In this document: positions 6,599 through 14,665 of the stretch, one piece after another
Numbering within the stretch: position 1 is the stretch's first letter
Layout: each line of letters begins with the position of its first letter
Assembly: GCF_007828835.1 (NCBI RefSeq)
Contig: NZ_VIVL01000020.1
Span: forward strand, 1-64,000
Source of the DNA: Variovorax beijingensis
GTDB taxonomy: Bacteria; Pseudomonadota; Gammaproteobacteria; Burkholderiales; Burkholderiaceae_C
Direction of reading: 5' to 3'
DNA: 64,000 nt
Made by a program: the position numbers and the translations under genes
Notes under the pieces: generated by a model
What the model saw: the letters and a program-made list of their open reading frames with translations, nothing else
What the model was told of the DNA's origin: nothing
Databases searched by the model: none

Positions 6599-7843
6599 TC
6601 AGGCATGCAGCTTGAAAGACTCGGCGTACTTCTTCGGATCCTTGCCGTCCCACACGGTGCCGTCGAACAGCTTGCTGCTGCGCATCACGTCCTTGGGCAC
6701 CGGGGTCTGCGTGGCGGCGGCGGCCTGCTTGTAGATGTCGATGCGGTTGATCTCGGTGGCCACCTTCAGGTAGTCCGGATGCTCCTTCAGCAGGCCCCAG
6801 CGCTTGTGCTGGGTGAGGAACCACATGCCGTCCGACAGGTAGGGAAAGCTCACGGCGCCGCCGTTGTAGAACTTCATGTGGTTGGGGTCGTCCCAGCTCT
6901 TGCCCATGCCGTTGACGTAGCGCCCCAGGATGCGCTGGTTGATCGCGTCCACACTGGTGTTGACGTAGCTCTTGTCCGCGATGGTCTCGGCCATCTTGTT
7001 CTTGTTCTGCAGGCCGGTGTCGATCCACTTGCCGGCTTCGATGATGGCCGCGGTGACGGCGCGCGCGGTGTTGGGGTACTTCTTGACGAAGTCGGCCGTG
7101 GTGCCGAGCACCTTCTCGGGGTGGTCCTTCCAGATGTCCTGCGTCGTGATGGCCGTCACGCCGATGCCGTCCATGATCGCGCGCTGGCCCCAGGGCTCGC
7201 CCACGCAGTAGCCGTCCATGTTGCCCACGCGCATGTTGGCCACCATCTGCGGCGGCGGCACCGTGATGTTCTTGACGTCCTTGAAGGGATCGATGCCGGC
7301 CGACGCGAGCCAGTAGTAGAGCCACATTGCATGCGTGCCCGTGGGAAAGGTCTGTGCGAAGGTGTATTCGCGCTTCTCGCTCGCGATCAGCTTGGCGAGC
7401 GAGGCGGCATCGACCGCGCCCTTGTCGGCCAGCTTCTTCGAGAGCGTGATGGCCTGGCCGTTGTTGTTGAGCGTCATGAGCACGGCCATGTCCTTCTTCG
7501 GGCCGCTCAGGCCCAGGTGCATGCCGTAGACCAGGCCGTAGAGCACGTGCGCCATGTCCAGGTCGCCGTTGGAGAGCTTGTCGCGCACGCCGGCCCAGCT
7601 GGCTTCCTTGCTGGGCACGATCTTCACGCCGTACTTCTTGTCGATGCCCAGCACCGAGGCCATCACCACGCTGGCGCAGTCGGTCAGCGGGATGAAGCCG
7701 ATCTTCACTTCTTCCTTCTCGGGCTTGTCGGAGCCCTGGGCCCAGACTGCGGCACGCAGCGCAGGATTGACTCCCACGGCGCCGATGGCGGCGGCTTGCA
7801 GTACGCGGCGGCGGCTGAGGCGGGTTTTCAGCGGGTCGGTCAT
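6599..7843 (-). CDS. nrtA: Nitrate ABC transporter substrate-binding protein
   Basis: A 414-residue periplasmic protein of the NrtA/CmpA/NasF family. It begins with a twin-arginine signal, MTDPLKTRLSRRRVLQAA, and has no lipobox cysteine, so it is probably Tat-exported and soluble. The mature part opens with VKIGFIPLTDCASVVMA, typical of the nitrate/bicarbonate clade. The ATG at 7843 is preferred; upstream in-frame codons lie in the attenuator leader. It is the first gene of nrtABD, whose transcription appears to depend on sigma-54 and on NasR-type antitermination. Confidence 0.9.
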   Translation of the reverse strand: MTDPLKTRLSRRRVLQAAAIGAVGVNPALRAAVWAQGSDKPEKEEVKIGFIPLTDCASVVMASVLGIDKKYGVKIVPSKEASWAGVRDKLSNGDLDMAHVLYGLVYGMHLGLSGPKKDMAVLMTLNNNGQAITLSKKLADKGAVDAASLAKLIASEKREYTFAQTFPTGTHAMWLYYWLASAGIDPFKDVKNITVPPPQMVANMRVGNMDGYCVGEPWGQRAIMDGIGVTAITTQDIWKDHPEKVLGTTADFVKKYPNTARAVTAAIIEAGKWIDTGLQNKNKMAETIADKSYVNTSVDAINQRILGRYVNGMGKSWDDPNHMKFYNGGAVSFPYLSDGMWFLTQHKRWGLLKEHPDYLKVATEINRIDIYKQAAAATQTPVPKDVMRSSKLFDGTVWDGKDPKKYAESFKLHA

Positions 7844-7883
7844 GTGGCGGGCTCCGGTTGAAGAACAACAAACAAAGGAAGGC

Positions 7884-7957
7884 AAAAAACAAAAAGGCGT
7901 CCCGCACCGCGCAGGGGCTGCTCGAAAACGAGCCCTTGCGGGATGGGGGACGCCTTT
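7884..7957 (-). terminator. Intrinsic terminator (attenuator) in the nrtA leader
   Basis: On the minus strand AAAGGCGTCCC pairs with GGGACGCCTTTTT, enclosing an inner GGGCTCG-TTTT-CGAG..CCC stem, followed by TTTTTGTTTTTT. This strong rho-independent terminator lies 41 nt before the nrtA start codon and after the ANTAR-type hairpin. It would stop transcription before nrtA unless antitermination occurs. Confidence 0.85.
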
Positions 7958-7971
7958 GTCCGATCTCGGCG

Positions 7972-7997
7972 GGCAACACCCGCCGTTGGGTGCCACC
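7972..7997 (-). promoter_or_regulatory. ANTAR-type hexaloop hairpin in the nrtA leader
   Basis: Minus strand GGTGGCACCC pairs with GGGTGTTGCC (10 bp including G-U pairs) around loop AACGGC. The loop has A at position 1 and G at position 4, the ANTAR target signature. A preceding stem GGACC-TTCG-GGTCC (within 8004-8017) may serve as the first hairpin of the usual pair. It lies between the sigma-54 promoter and the terminator, with nasR next door. Confidence 0.75.
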
Positions 7998-8029
7998 TGC
8001 CTGGGACCCGAAGGTCCATGTACTACTTC

Positions 8030-8045
8030 AGCAAACTGTGTGCCA
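8030..8045 (-). promoter_or_regulatory. Sigma-54 promoter of nrtABD
   Basis: The minus strand reads TGGCACA-CAGT-TTGCT, essentially the full RpoN consensus with correct GG to GC spacing. The predicted start is near 8019, giving a leader of about 176 nt that holds the ANTAR-type hairpin and the terminator. Confidence 0.85.
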
Positions 8046-8136
8046 GCTTTTGCCGCCGCCAATTGCTATCGAATCGGCAGCAGGAGAGCGGTTGCCGGCA
8101 TGAGCGCAAGGGCCACAGGGCGGAAATCCGGATGCA

Positions 8137-8153
8137 TGCACGGTTGTTGTGCA
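8137..8153. promoter_or_regulatory. NtrC-type enhancer dyad upstream of nrtA
   Basis: TGCACGGTTGTTGTGCA matches the NtrC consensus TGCACC-N5-GGTGCA with two inner mismatches and the right half-site spacing. It is centred about 125 bp upstream of the predicted sigma-54 start, a usual enhancer distance. A second partial dyad, TTGGTGCAGTGCACAA, adjoins it. Confidence 0.6.
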
Positions 8154-8186
8154 CTGCACCAATCCGAACGCTTTTTGGGGCGGCGC

Positions 8187-9467
8187 TCAGCGCCGGGGCG
8201 CCGCATCGAGCGGCAGGTAGTCGGCCATCGCGAGCATCGACTCGGCCACGTCGACCAGGCGGCGCTTCTGGTTCATGGCGGTCTGCAGCAGCATCTTGTG
8301 CGCTTCGTTCTCGCTCATGCGGCGGTGCGCCATCAAGAGGCCCTTGGCGCGCTCGACCAGCTTGCGCTCGTTGAGGGAGGCGCGCACGGTCTCGAGCTCG
8401 TCGCCCATGGCCTGCAGCCGGCGCGACTGCTCCTGGACCATGTCGAGCACCGAGCGCTCCAGGTGGCGGCCGTATTGCGCGGGCTCGGTGGCCCGGGTGT
8501 CGGCGTCGTCGAAGAACAGCGCGCCCTCGGGCTGCGGCGCGAGGTTGCCGAGCACCTGCTGGTAGCGCTGCAGTTCGCTGCGTGCCTGCGCGGTCTTGCG
8601 GGCGCAGAGTTCGCGCAGGTCGGCGGCCAGCCGGTCCTCGACGGTTTTCATGGCGTCGATGCGGCGCGTGCACCAGTCGAACCAGGCCTGGCTCAGCCGC
8701 GGGTCGGGAGCGGCCGCCGAGGCCGACTGGGCCGGGCTCACGCTCATGCGGCGCTGGCGCTCGATCTCGGCCATGACAGCCTCGGACTGGCTTTGGTGCC
8801 AGAGCGCCAGCACGCCGCTGCTCGAAAACTCGGTGAAGACCTGGAAGCAGCGCTCCTGCAGTTCGATGAGATGCAGCCATTGCTGGCGCTGCGCCTCGTC
8901 GCTGCGGCCCACGGCCAGCGAGGCGGCGCCGAAAGCACGCTCCTGGCCGGCGAATTCCTTGCCCTGCATGAAATTGAACATCGCCACCAGCAGGCGCGAG
9001 ATCTCGGGATCGGTGGCGCCGTCGGCTGCCTCGAACACCACCGCCAGCAGGCCGGCCACGAGCTTGGCGAAGGCGGCGGTGGCCTGCGCGGGCGTCAGCT
9101 CAAGCGCGCCGATGCGGCGGCGCAGGGCGGGCAGGCCGTCCAGTCCCGGAAGCACCCAGGCGATGCGGCTGAAGAGGCGGGCGCTGTTGCCTGCGGTGGC
9201 GCCGGGGTGCGCTTCGGTCTCGAGCTGGTCGAACCCGGCGCGCACCTCCTGCTCGAGCGCCAGGCATTCGGCGATCTGCGGATCGCGCTGCTCGGCGAAG
9301 CGGCCGCCGCGCGAGGCGAGGAACACGTTGGACATGCCGCGCTCCCGCTGCAGCGCATGGACCAGCCGCGCGATCAGGCCGACCAGGTCGCTGGTGCGCG
9401 CGAGCTGGTCCAGCTCGTCGATTTCGCACCTTCGGGCGGCGATCAGAAAACTCAGTCCGGATTTCAT
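8187..9467 (-). CDS. nasR: Nitrate-responsive antiterminator NasR (NIT + ANTAR)
   Basis: A 426-residue protein. The N-terminal two-thirds form an all-helical NIT nitrate/nitrite-sensor domain (LVHALQRERGMSNVFLASRG and a second helical half around MFNFMQGKEFAGQERAFGA). The C-terminal ~65 residues form an ANTAR RNA-binding domain (LNERKLVERAKGLLMAHRRM, EAHKMLLQTAMNQKRRL). In Klebsiella, NasR binds nitrate and relieves leader termination of the nas operon. Here the gene lies just upstream of nrtABD, whose leader contains a matching hairpin and terminator. The start at 9467 is preferred by domain length; an ATG at 9503 is possible, and neither has a strong ribosome site. Confidence 0.9.
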   Translation of the reverse strand: MKSGLSFLIAARRCEIDELDQLARTSDLVGLIARLVHALQRERGMSNVFLASRGGRFAEQRDPQIAECLALEQEVRAGFDQLETEAHPGATAGNSARLFSRIAWVLPGLDGLPALRRRIGALELTPAQATAAFAKLVAGLLAVVFEAADGATDPEISRLLVAMFNFMQGKEFAGQERAFGAASLAVGRSDEAQRQQWLHLIELQERCFQVFTEFSSSGVLALWHQSQSEAVMAEIERQRRMSVSPAQSASAAAPDPRLSQAWFDWCTRRIDAMKTVEDRLAADLRELCARKTAQARSELQRYQQVLGNLAPQPEGALFFDDADTRATEPAQYGRHLERSVLDMVQEQSRRLQAMGDELETVRASLNERKLVERAKGLLMAHRRMSENEAHKMLLQTAMNQKRRLVDVAESMLAMADYLPLDAAPRR

Positions 9468-9544
9468 GGCGGGGGAGGGGGAGCACAAGGCCCGCTGCAA
9501 CATCCGTGCCGCACGGGCATTCCGCGCCGCCTACACTCCCGGGC

Positions 9545-10609
9545 ATGCTCCTCCTGGGAATCGAATCATCCTGCGACGAAACCGGCGTGGCGCTGGTGGA
9601 AACGCATGGCGACGCACTGCCGCTGCTGCGTTCGCACGCGCTGCACAGCCAGATCGCCATGCACCAGGCTTATGGCGGCGTGGTGCCCGAACTGGCCAGC
9701 CGCGACCACATCCGCCGCGTGCTGCCGTTGACCGAGGCCGTGATGGCCGAAGCAGGCCGCTCGCTGGCCGAGATCGACGTGGTCGCCTACACGCGCGGGC
9801 CGGGCCTGGCCGGGGCCTTGCTGGTGGGCGCCGGCGTGGCCTGCGCGCTGGGCGCGGCGCTGGGCAAGCCGGTGCTCGGGGTGCATCACCTCGAGGGGCA
9901 CCTGCTGTCGCCGTTCCTGAGCGCCGATCCGCCGGAATTCCCGTTCGTGGCGCTGCTCGTGTCGGGCGGCCATACGCAGCTGATGCGGGTCGACGGCGTG
10001 GGTCGCTACGAGCTTCTGGGCGAAACCATCGACGATGCGGCCGGCGAGGCCTTCGACAAGAGTGCCAAGCTCATGGGTCTGCCTTATCCAGGCGGCCCCT
10101 GGCTGGCCAAGCTGGCCGAGGCGGGCAACCCCGCGGCGTTCAAGCTGCCGCGGCCGCTGCTGCACAGCGGCGACCTCGATTTTTCGTTCGCGGGCCTGAA
10201 GACGGCGGTGCTGACGCAGGCCAAGAAGCTCGGCGCTGAACTCGAAGCGAACAAGGCCGACCTGGCCGCGTCCACGCAGGCGGCGATCGTCGAGGTGCTG
10301 CTGAAGAAATCGCTGGCCGCGCTCGGGCAGACGGGCCTCAAGCGGCTGGTGGTGGCCGGCGGCGTGGGCGCGAACCGCAGCCTGCGGGAACAGCTGAACG
10401 CCGCCTGCGCCAGGCGCGGCGTGCGCGTGCACTATCCGGAACTGCACCTGTGCACCGACAACGGCGCCATGATTGCGATGGCGGCCGCCATGCGGCTGCA
10501 GTCGGGCCTGGCCCAGGCGAGCGAGCGCTATGCCTTCGACGTCAAGCCGCGATGGCCCATGGCTTCGCTGATGGCGCCATCCGAGACGCCGCGGCCGGTG
10601 CCCGCGTAG
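9545..10609 (+). CDS. tsaD: tRNA N6-adenosine threonylcarbamoyltransferase TsaD
   Basis: A 354-residue enzyme that transfers threonylcarbamoyl to A37 of ANN-decoding tRNAs, acting with TsaB and TsaE. The family start LLGIESSCDETGVA, the metal-binding HHLEGH motif, the SGGHT turn and the C-terminal LCTDNGAMIA aspartate are all present. Length is normal. It faces the downstream hydrolase gene tail to tail and overlaps it by 68 bp. Confidence 0.97.
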   Translation: MLLLGIESSCDETGVALVETHGDALPLLRSHALHSQIAMHQAYGGVVPELASRDHIRRVLPLTEAVMAEAGRSLAEIDVVAYTRGPGLAGALLVGAGVACALGAALGKPVLGVHHLEGHLLSPFLSADPPEFPFVALLVSGGHTQLMRVDGVGRYELLGETIDDAAGEAFDKSAKLMGLPYPGGPWLAKLAEAGNPAAFKLPRPLLHSGDLDFSFAGLKTAVLTQAKKLGAELEANKADLAASTQAAIVEVLLKKSLAALGQTGLKRLVVAGGVGANRSLREQLNAACARRGVRVHYPELHLCTDNGAMIAMAAAMRLQSGLAQASERYAFDVKPRWPMASLMAPSETPRPVPA

Positions 10610-11303
10610 CCGCCGACGGGCGCGAGCGGCCGAGCGACGGCAGCGGCAGCACGTCGAGCACATTGCGCCAGAGCTGGCGCCATTGCGGCCAGTCGTGGCC
10701 GCCCTCGGTGGTGAAGACGCGGCCTTCGGGCAGGGCGTCCGCCAGCAGCTTGTGGTTGCTGGCAAAGCGGTCGCTGAGGCCGAAGCCGAGGTAGAGCTGG
10801 GGCAGGCTCTGCGACTTCTGCGGCTCCAGGTACTGCTGGAACCAGGGCCAGAGTTTGCGGTCGACTTCCTCGTCGGGCAGGGGGCCAGCCGGCGCCTGCC
10901 AGGTGCGCAGGCCGCCGGCCTTGAGGATCTCGGCGCCCAGCACGCGGCGCCCCAGGTAGGGCGCCAGCGCGACGATGCCGTCGACCGAGCCCGGTCGCGA
11001 CAGCTCGTGGATCAGCGCGCCGAAGCCGCCAATGGAAATGCCGACCAGCCAGATCGACTTGTAGCCCCTGGCGCGCTGCGGCTCGATGACGTCCGCATGC
11101 AGGCGCTCGCTGAGCGTCTGGTCGTAGTAGTAGGAAACATCGGCATCCACCAGCAGCGAGTCGGCCGCCAGGTGGCGCTCGCGCACGGCGCTGATGAAGC
11201 CCTCGCGCTCGAACTCGTCAGGTTTCAGGTAGGCGCCCGGAAGGAAGACCAGGAGCGTATCGGACCGTTCATCGTCTTTGGCTGACTTGAGGTGCGTGAT
11301 CAT
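10542..11303 (-). CDS. Alpha/beta hydrolase (esterase-like)
   Basis: A 253-residue soluble protein. The nucleophile elbow is GISIGG (Ser90), and likely acid and base partners are Asp178 in GLSDRF and His203 in GGHDWPQW, as in the esterase-D/alpha-beta hydrolase fold. The substrate cannot be named. The C-terminal ~30 residues (SAATRAPAAASRMAPSAKPW) are low-complexity and encoded in the overlap with tsaD, so the 3' end probably drifted into that gene. A 21-bp palindrome lies ~85 bp upstream of its start. Confidence 0.8.
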   Translation of the reverse strand: MITHLKSAKDDERSDTLLVFLPGAYLKPDEFEREGFISAVRERHLAADSLLVDADVSYYYDQTLSERLHADVIEPQRARGYKSIWLVGISIGGFGALIHELSRPGSVDGIVALAPYLGRRVLGAEILKAGGLRTWQAPAGPLPDEEVDRKLWPWFQQYLEPQKSQSLPQLYLGFGLSDRFASNHKLLADALPEGRVFTTEGGHDWPQWRQLWRNVLDVLPLPSLGRSRPSAATRAPAAASRMAPSAKPWAIAA

Positions 11304-11387
11304 GGCGTGCCTTGAGGGGCACCCGAATCCGCACCGTCATGGATTCGGTGCGTCTGTCGAAACGCCCACGAAGAAAGAAAATGTGAA

Positions 11388-11408
11388 AACGTCACATGAT
11401 GTGACGTT
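11388..11408. promoter_or_regulatory. 21-bp perfect palindrome upstream of the hydrolase gene
   Basis: Arms AACGTCACAT and ATGTGACGTT flank a central G. An extra ATGTGA half-site lies just left at 11381-11386, giving three related half-sites. It has the form of an operator for a dimeric regulator and lies between hsp20 (ending at 11494) and the hydrolase start (11303). The regulator cannot be named; spacing does not fit CRP. Confidence 0.5.
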
Positions 11409-11493
11409 ATTCGCTGTCGTATTGTGATTAGGGAGCGTCTTCAAAGTCAAAAACAATAGATAACGACACTTTCCTCTTGTGGGCTTTGCAGGC

Positions 11494-11865
11494 TCAGTTG
11501 ATCTGCAGCTGCGAAACCTGGCTGACCGGCACCCGCTTGCCCAGCTTCAGCGTGAGCACGCCGTTCTCGAGCTTGGCTTCGCTCGAGGACACGTCGATGT
11601 CCAGCGGCAATTCGTAGGCCGCCTTGAACTGGCGCTTGGCTTCTGCCTTGCTGTCGATGCGGACCACGGCGCCTTCGATGCCGATGGCGAGGTCTTCGCG
11701 CGAGAGGCCCGGCACGTCGACGGAAAGCGTCCAGCTCTTGTCGTCCTGCTCGACGAGCGGCGAGGGGCGCGTGCCGGCGAAGGCCTCGTTGACGAAGCGC
11801 TCGAAGGCGCGGTCGTACGAACGGGGTGCAAAGCGGGCGGTGCGAAGGGTGGGTGCGAAAAACAT
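11494..11865 (-). CDS. Small heat-shock protein, Hsp20 family
   Basis: A 123-residue alpha-crystallin-type holdase chaperone. The central domain runs from SWTLSVDVPGLSREDLAIGIEG to ENGVLTLKLGKRVP, including the GVLTL core near the C-terminal beta strands. A short N-terminal arm (MFFAPTLRTARFAPRSYDRAFERFV) and short tail are usual for small bacterial members. CAGGAGTT precedes the start at good spacing. It prevents aggregation of unfolded proteins in the cytoplasm. No complete sigma-32 promoter was found. Confidence 0.88.
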   Translation of the reverse strand: MFFAPTLRTARFAPRSYDRAFERFVNEAFAGTRPSPLVEQDDKSWTLSVDVPGLSREDLAIGIEGAVVRIDSKAEAKRQFKAAYELPLDIDVSSSEAKLENGVLTLKLGKRVPVSQVSQLQIN

Positions 11866-11987
11866 GTGAGAACTCCTGAATGAACACAATGGGGACAAGG
11901 AATGTGTGTCCCTTACACTGCGCGGCCATTCCATCCTGAGTGCCGCTTGTCACCTCATCTAGGCACAGCCGCACTCGTTTCAAGACA

Positions 11988-13268
11988 ATGAATCCTCCCT
12001 TTATTTGGCGTCGCAAGGCCTTGAAATTTGCGGCGCTGGCGCTATGCGCGGCGCCCTTCGCAGCACAGGCGCAGGCAGCGCCCGCGCCGATCCGCCTCGC
12101 GCTGATCGAAAGCATGAGCGGGCCGTTCGCCAACACCGGCGAGGCGGTGTTCCGCAACCTGCTGTGGGCCGTGGAGCGCGTGAATGCGCGCGGCGGCATC
12201 AAGCTGCCCGGCGGCGCGCGGCCGCTGCAGCTCGACCGCTACGACAGCAAGGGGCAGAACGAGGAAGCGCTGTCGGCGCTGCGCGCGGCCATCGACGACG
12301 GCGCGCGCATCGTGCTGCAGGGCAACTCGTCGGCCACTGCCGCGGCGCTGATCGATGCCATCGAGAAGAACAACGAGCGCGACCCCGCGCGGCGCGTGAT
12401 CTTCCTCAACTACGCGGCGGTCGACCCGGCGCTGACCAACGAGCGCTGCAGCTTCTGGCACTTCCGCTTCGACGCGCATGCCGACATGCGCGTGGCCGCG
12501 CTCATGCAAGTGGTGAAGGACGATGCAGCCATCAAGCGCGCCTACCTGATCGGGCAGGACTACAGCTTCGGCCAGGCGGTGCTGCGCGAATCGAAACGCC
12601 AGCTTGGCGTGCAGCGGCCCGACATCGAGATCGTCGGGGAAGAACTCCATCCGATGGGCAAGGTGAAGGACTTCGCGCCCTACGCCAGCAAGATCATTGC
12701 GAGCGGTGCGCAGGCGGTGTTCACCGGCAACTGGGGCAACGACCTCACGCTGCTCGTGAAGGCTGCGCGCGAGGCCGGCTTCAACGGCAGCTTCTATACC
12801 TTCTACGGCAACGCGCTCGGTGCGCCGGCAGCCATCGGCGACGCCGGCATCGGCCGCGTGATCGCGGTGGCCGACTGGCTGCCCAATGTGCAGAGCGCGC
12901 AGTCCGAGGCCTTCTACCGCGCCTTCCGCGCGCGCTTTCCCAAGCCCGCCGACGACTATGTGCACATGCGCATGCAACTGCTCGTGGAGTCGCTCGCGCA
13001 ATCGATCGCGCGCGCGGGCAGCGTCGACGCGGTGGCCGTGGCGCGCGCGCTCGAGCAGGCCGACGTGAGCCTCTACGGACAGCGCGGCCGCATGCGCGCG
13101 GCGGACCACCAGTTCCAGCAGCAGCTGGTGGTCGGCGTGATGGACAGGCAGGGCAGTCCGGGCGTGCAGTTCGATGTCGAGGGGTCGGGCTACGGCTTTC
13201 GCGTGGTCAAGACCATCGCCCCCGAGCGCGCCGAGCTGCCGACCACCTGCAAGATGAAACGAATCTAG
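11988..13268 (+). CDS. Branched-chain-type ABC transporter substrate-binding protein
   Basis: A 426-residue periplasmic-binding protein with a cleavable signal (KALKFAALALCAAPFAAQAQA). It has the type-I binding fold of the Leu/Ile/Val family, beginning IRLALIESMSGPFANTGEAV. No permease or ATPase gene is adjacent; instead an aminotransferase follows 11 bp downstream. The ligand is unknown, and an amino acid or related compound is a reasonable guess from the family and partner. Confidence 0.82.
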   Translation: MNPPFIWRRKALKFAALALCAAPFAAQAQAAPAPIRLALIESMSGPFANTGEAVFRNLLWAVERVNARGGIKLPGGARPLQLDRYDSKGQNEEALSALRAAIDDGARIVLQGNSSATAAALIDAIEKNNERDPARRVIFLNYAAVDPALTNERCSFWHFRFDAHADMRVAALMQVVKDDAAIKRAYLIGQDYSFGQAVLRESKRQLGVQRPDIEIVGEELHPMGKVKDFAPYASKIIASGAQAVFTGNWGNDLTLLVKAAREAGFNGSFYTFYGNALGAPAAIGDAGIGRVIAVADWLPNVQSAQSEAFYRAFRARFPKPADDYVHMRMQLLVESLAQSIARAGSVDAVAVARALEQADVSLYGQRGRMRAADHQFQQQLVVGVMDRQGSPGVQFDVEGSGYGFRVVKTIAPERAELPTTCKMKRI

Positions 13269-13279
13269 GAAACCAAGAC

Positions 13280-14440
13280 ATGCGTGAAGCCATCCACAAC
13301 CTCGAAGCCTCCAAGATCCGCGAGGTGGCCAATGCAGGGCTCGGCCGCGACGACGTGCTCGCGTTCTGGTTCGGCGAAAGCGACGAGGTTACGCCCGAGG
13401 TGATCCGCCAGGCGGCCATCGATTCGCTGCAGCGCGGCGAAACCTTCTATGCGCACAACCTCGGCCTGCCCGAACTGCGCGAGGCCATTGCACGCTACAC
13501 CAGCGCGCTGCATCCCGCGGTCGATGCGTCGCGCATCGCCGTCACATCCGGCGGCGTCAGCGCGCTGATGTTGGCGGTGCAGGCGCTGGTCGATGCGGGC
13601 GACGAGGTGGTCGCGATCACGCCCGTGTGGCCCAACCTCACGGCGCAGCCCGCGATCCTCGGCGCCCACGTGCGCACGGTGCCGCTGGTCCCCGCCGATG
13701 GTGAATGGACGCTCGACCTGGCCGCGCTGCGCAAGGCGGTCACGCCAGGGACCCGGCTGTTGATCGTCAACGCGCCCAACAACCCGACCGGCTGGACCAT
13801 GACGCGCGAAGAGCAGCAGGCCGTGCTCGACCACTGCCGCGAAACCGGCACCTGGATCCTGGCCGACGAGGTGTACGAGCGGCTGTACTTTGAGCCCACC
13901 CCGAACGGCTGCGCGCCGAGCTTCCTCGATATTTCCAGGCCGGACGACCGGCTGGTGGTGACGCACAGCTTCTCGAAGAGCTTCCTCATGACCGGCTGGC
14001 GCCTCGGCTGGCTCGTGCTGCCGCCCGCGCTGGTCGACGGCATCGGCAAGCTGATCGAATTCAACACCTCCTGCGCCAGCGTCTTCACGCAGCGTGCCGC
14101 CGTCGCCGCCATCGCGCACACCGCGGAGATCACGCCCCGCGTGGTGGCCCATCTGAAGCAGTGCCGCGACACCCTCGTGCCCCTGCTGGCCGCACTGCCC
14201 GGCGTGCAGGTGGCCCCCGCCAAGGGCGGCATGTACGCTTTCTTCCGCCTCGAAGGCTTCGGCGACTCCCTCGACCTCGCCAAGCGCCTGGTCGTCGAGG
14301 CCGGCCTCGGCCTGGCCCCCGGCAATGCCTTCGCCCCCGAGGCCCAGGGCTGGCTGCGCTGGTGCTTTGCCTCCAAGGATCCCCAGCGCCTCGTTCAGGG
14401 CGTTGAGCGCCTCAAAACCTGGCTCGCCGCTCAGAAATAA
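13280..14440 (+). CDS. PLP-dependent aminotransferase, class I/II
   Basis: A 386-residue fold-type I aminotransferase. The cofactor lysine is in SFSKSFLMTGWRLGW (Lys233). NAPNNPTGW contains the conserved substrate-carboxylate and cofactor asparagine, and LADEVYERLYF carries the PLP-binding Asp and Tyr. It should exchange an amino group between an amino acid and a 2-oxo acid in the cytoplasm. The specific substrate is not evident. It is probably co-transcribed with the binding-protein gene just upstream. Confidence 0.88.
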   Translation: MREAIHNLEASKIREVANAGLGRDDVLAFWFGESDEVTPEVIRQAAIDSLQRGETFYAHNLGLPELREAIARYTSALHPAVDASRIAVTSGGVSALMLAVQALVDAGDEVVAITPVWPNLTAQPAILGAHVRTVPLVPADGEWTLDLAALRKAVTPGTRLLIVNAPNNPTGWTMTREEQQAVLDHCRETGTWILADEVYERLYFEPTPNGCAPSFLDISRPDDRLVVTHSFSKSFLMTGWRLGWLVLPPALVDGIGKLIEFNTSCASVFTQRAAVAAIAHTAEITPRVVAHLKQCRDTLVPLLAALPGVQVAPAKGGMYAFFRLEGFGDSLDLAKRLVVEAGLGLAPGNAFAPEAQGWLRWCFASKDPQRLVQGVERLKTWLAAQK

Positions 14441-14485
14441 CAAGGAATAGCGAGGCCGAAGGCGAGCCGTCCGTTCCAGAGATGC

Positions 14486-14565
14486 CGCGGAACCGGCTCC
14501 GCCGGGCCGCAGGCGTCGCCCCGGTAGGGGGGAGGGAGGAGCGACACGAAGTGCGCGGAGCCTGG
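14486..14565 (-). repeat. Dispersed intergenic repeat, copy B (inverted, diverged)
   Basis: The reverse complement reads CGCGCACTTCGTGTCGCTCC, then a CCCCCC..GGGG hairpin, GGCCCGGCGGAGCCGG, TTCCGCGGCATC, paralleling copies A and C with several substitutions. It sits upstream of rpsO and ends just before the rpsO -10 box. Confidence 0.65.
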
Positions 14566-14573
14566 GGGCGAGC

Positions 14574-14579
14574 TATAAT
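14574..14579 (+). promoter_or_regulatory. rpsO: Likely -10 box of the rpsO promoter
   Basis: A perfect TATAAT lies 87 bp before the rpsO start. The expected -35 region (around 14551-14556, GTGCGC) falls in the end of the repeat copy B and matches TTGACA poorly. The leader between about 14586 and 14665 could hold the S15 autoregulatory site. Confidence 0.55.
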
Positions 14580-14665
14580 TAATGGCTTTGCATGCCGCAA
14601 GGCGCACGGTAAGGGCAGTTCCAGCGCTCACCGCAAGTCAAACATCCCGGAACAAAGGAAATTCA

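Noticed and set aside
7844..8062. Longer NrtA with a start at 8062
   Set aside because: The extension would translate the hairpin and terminator leader and would bury the Tat signal, which begins cleanly at 7843.
11381..11408. CRP/FNR binding site at the palindrome
   Set aside because: The half-sites TGTGA and TCACA occur, but in the wrong order or with 5-bp rather than 6-bp spacing.
11888..11984. Sigma-32 promoter for hsp20
   Set aside because: CTTGAAA (11978-11984) has only a weak -10 partner, and CCCCATT (11888-11894) has no fitting -35; no complete heat-shock promoter could be assembled.
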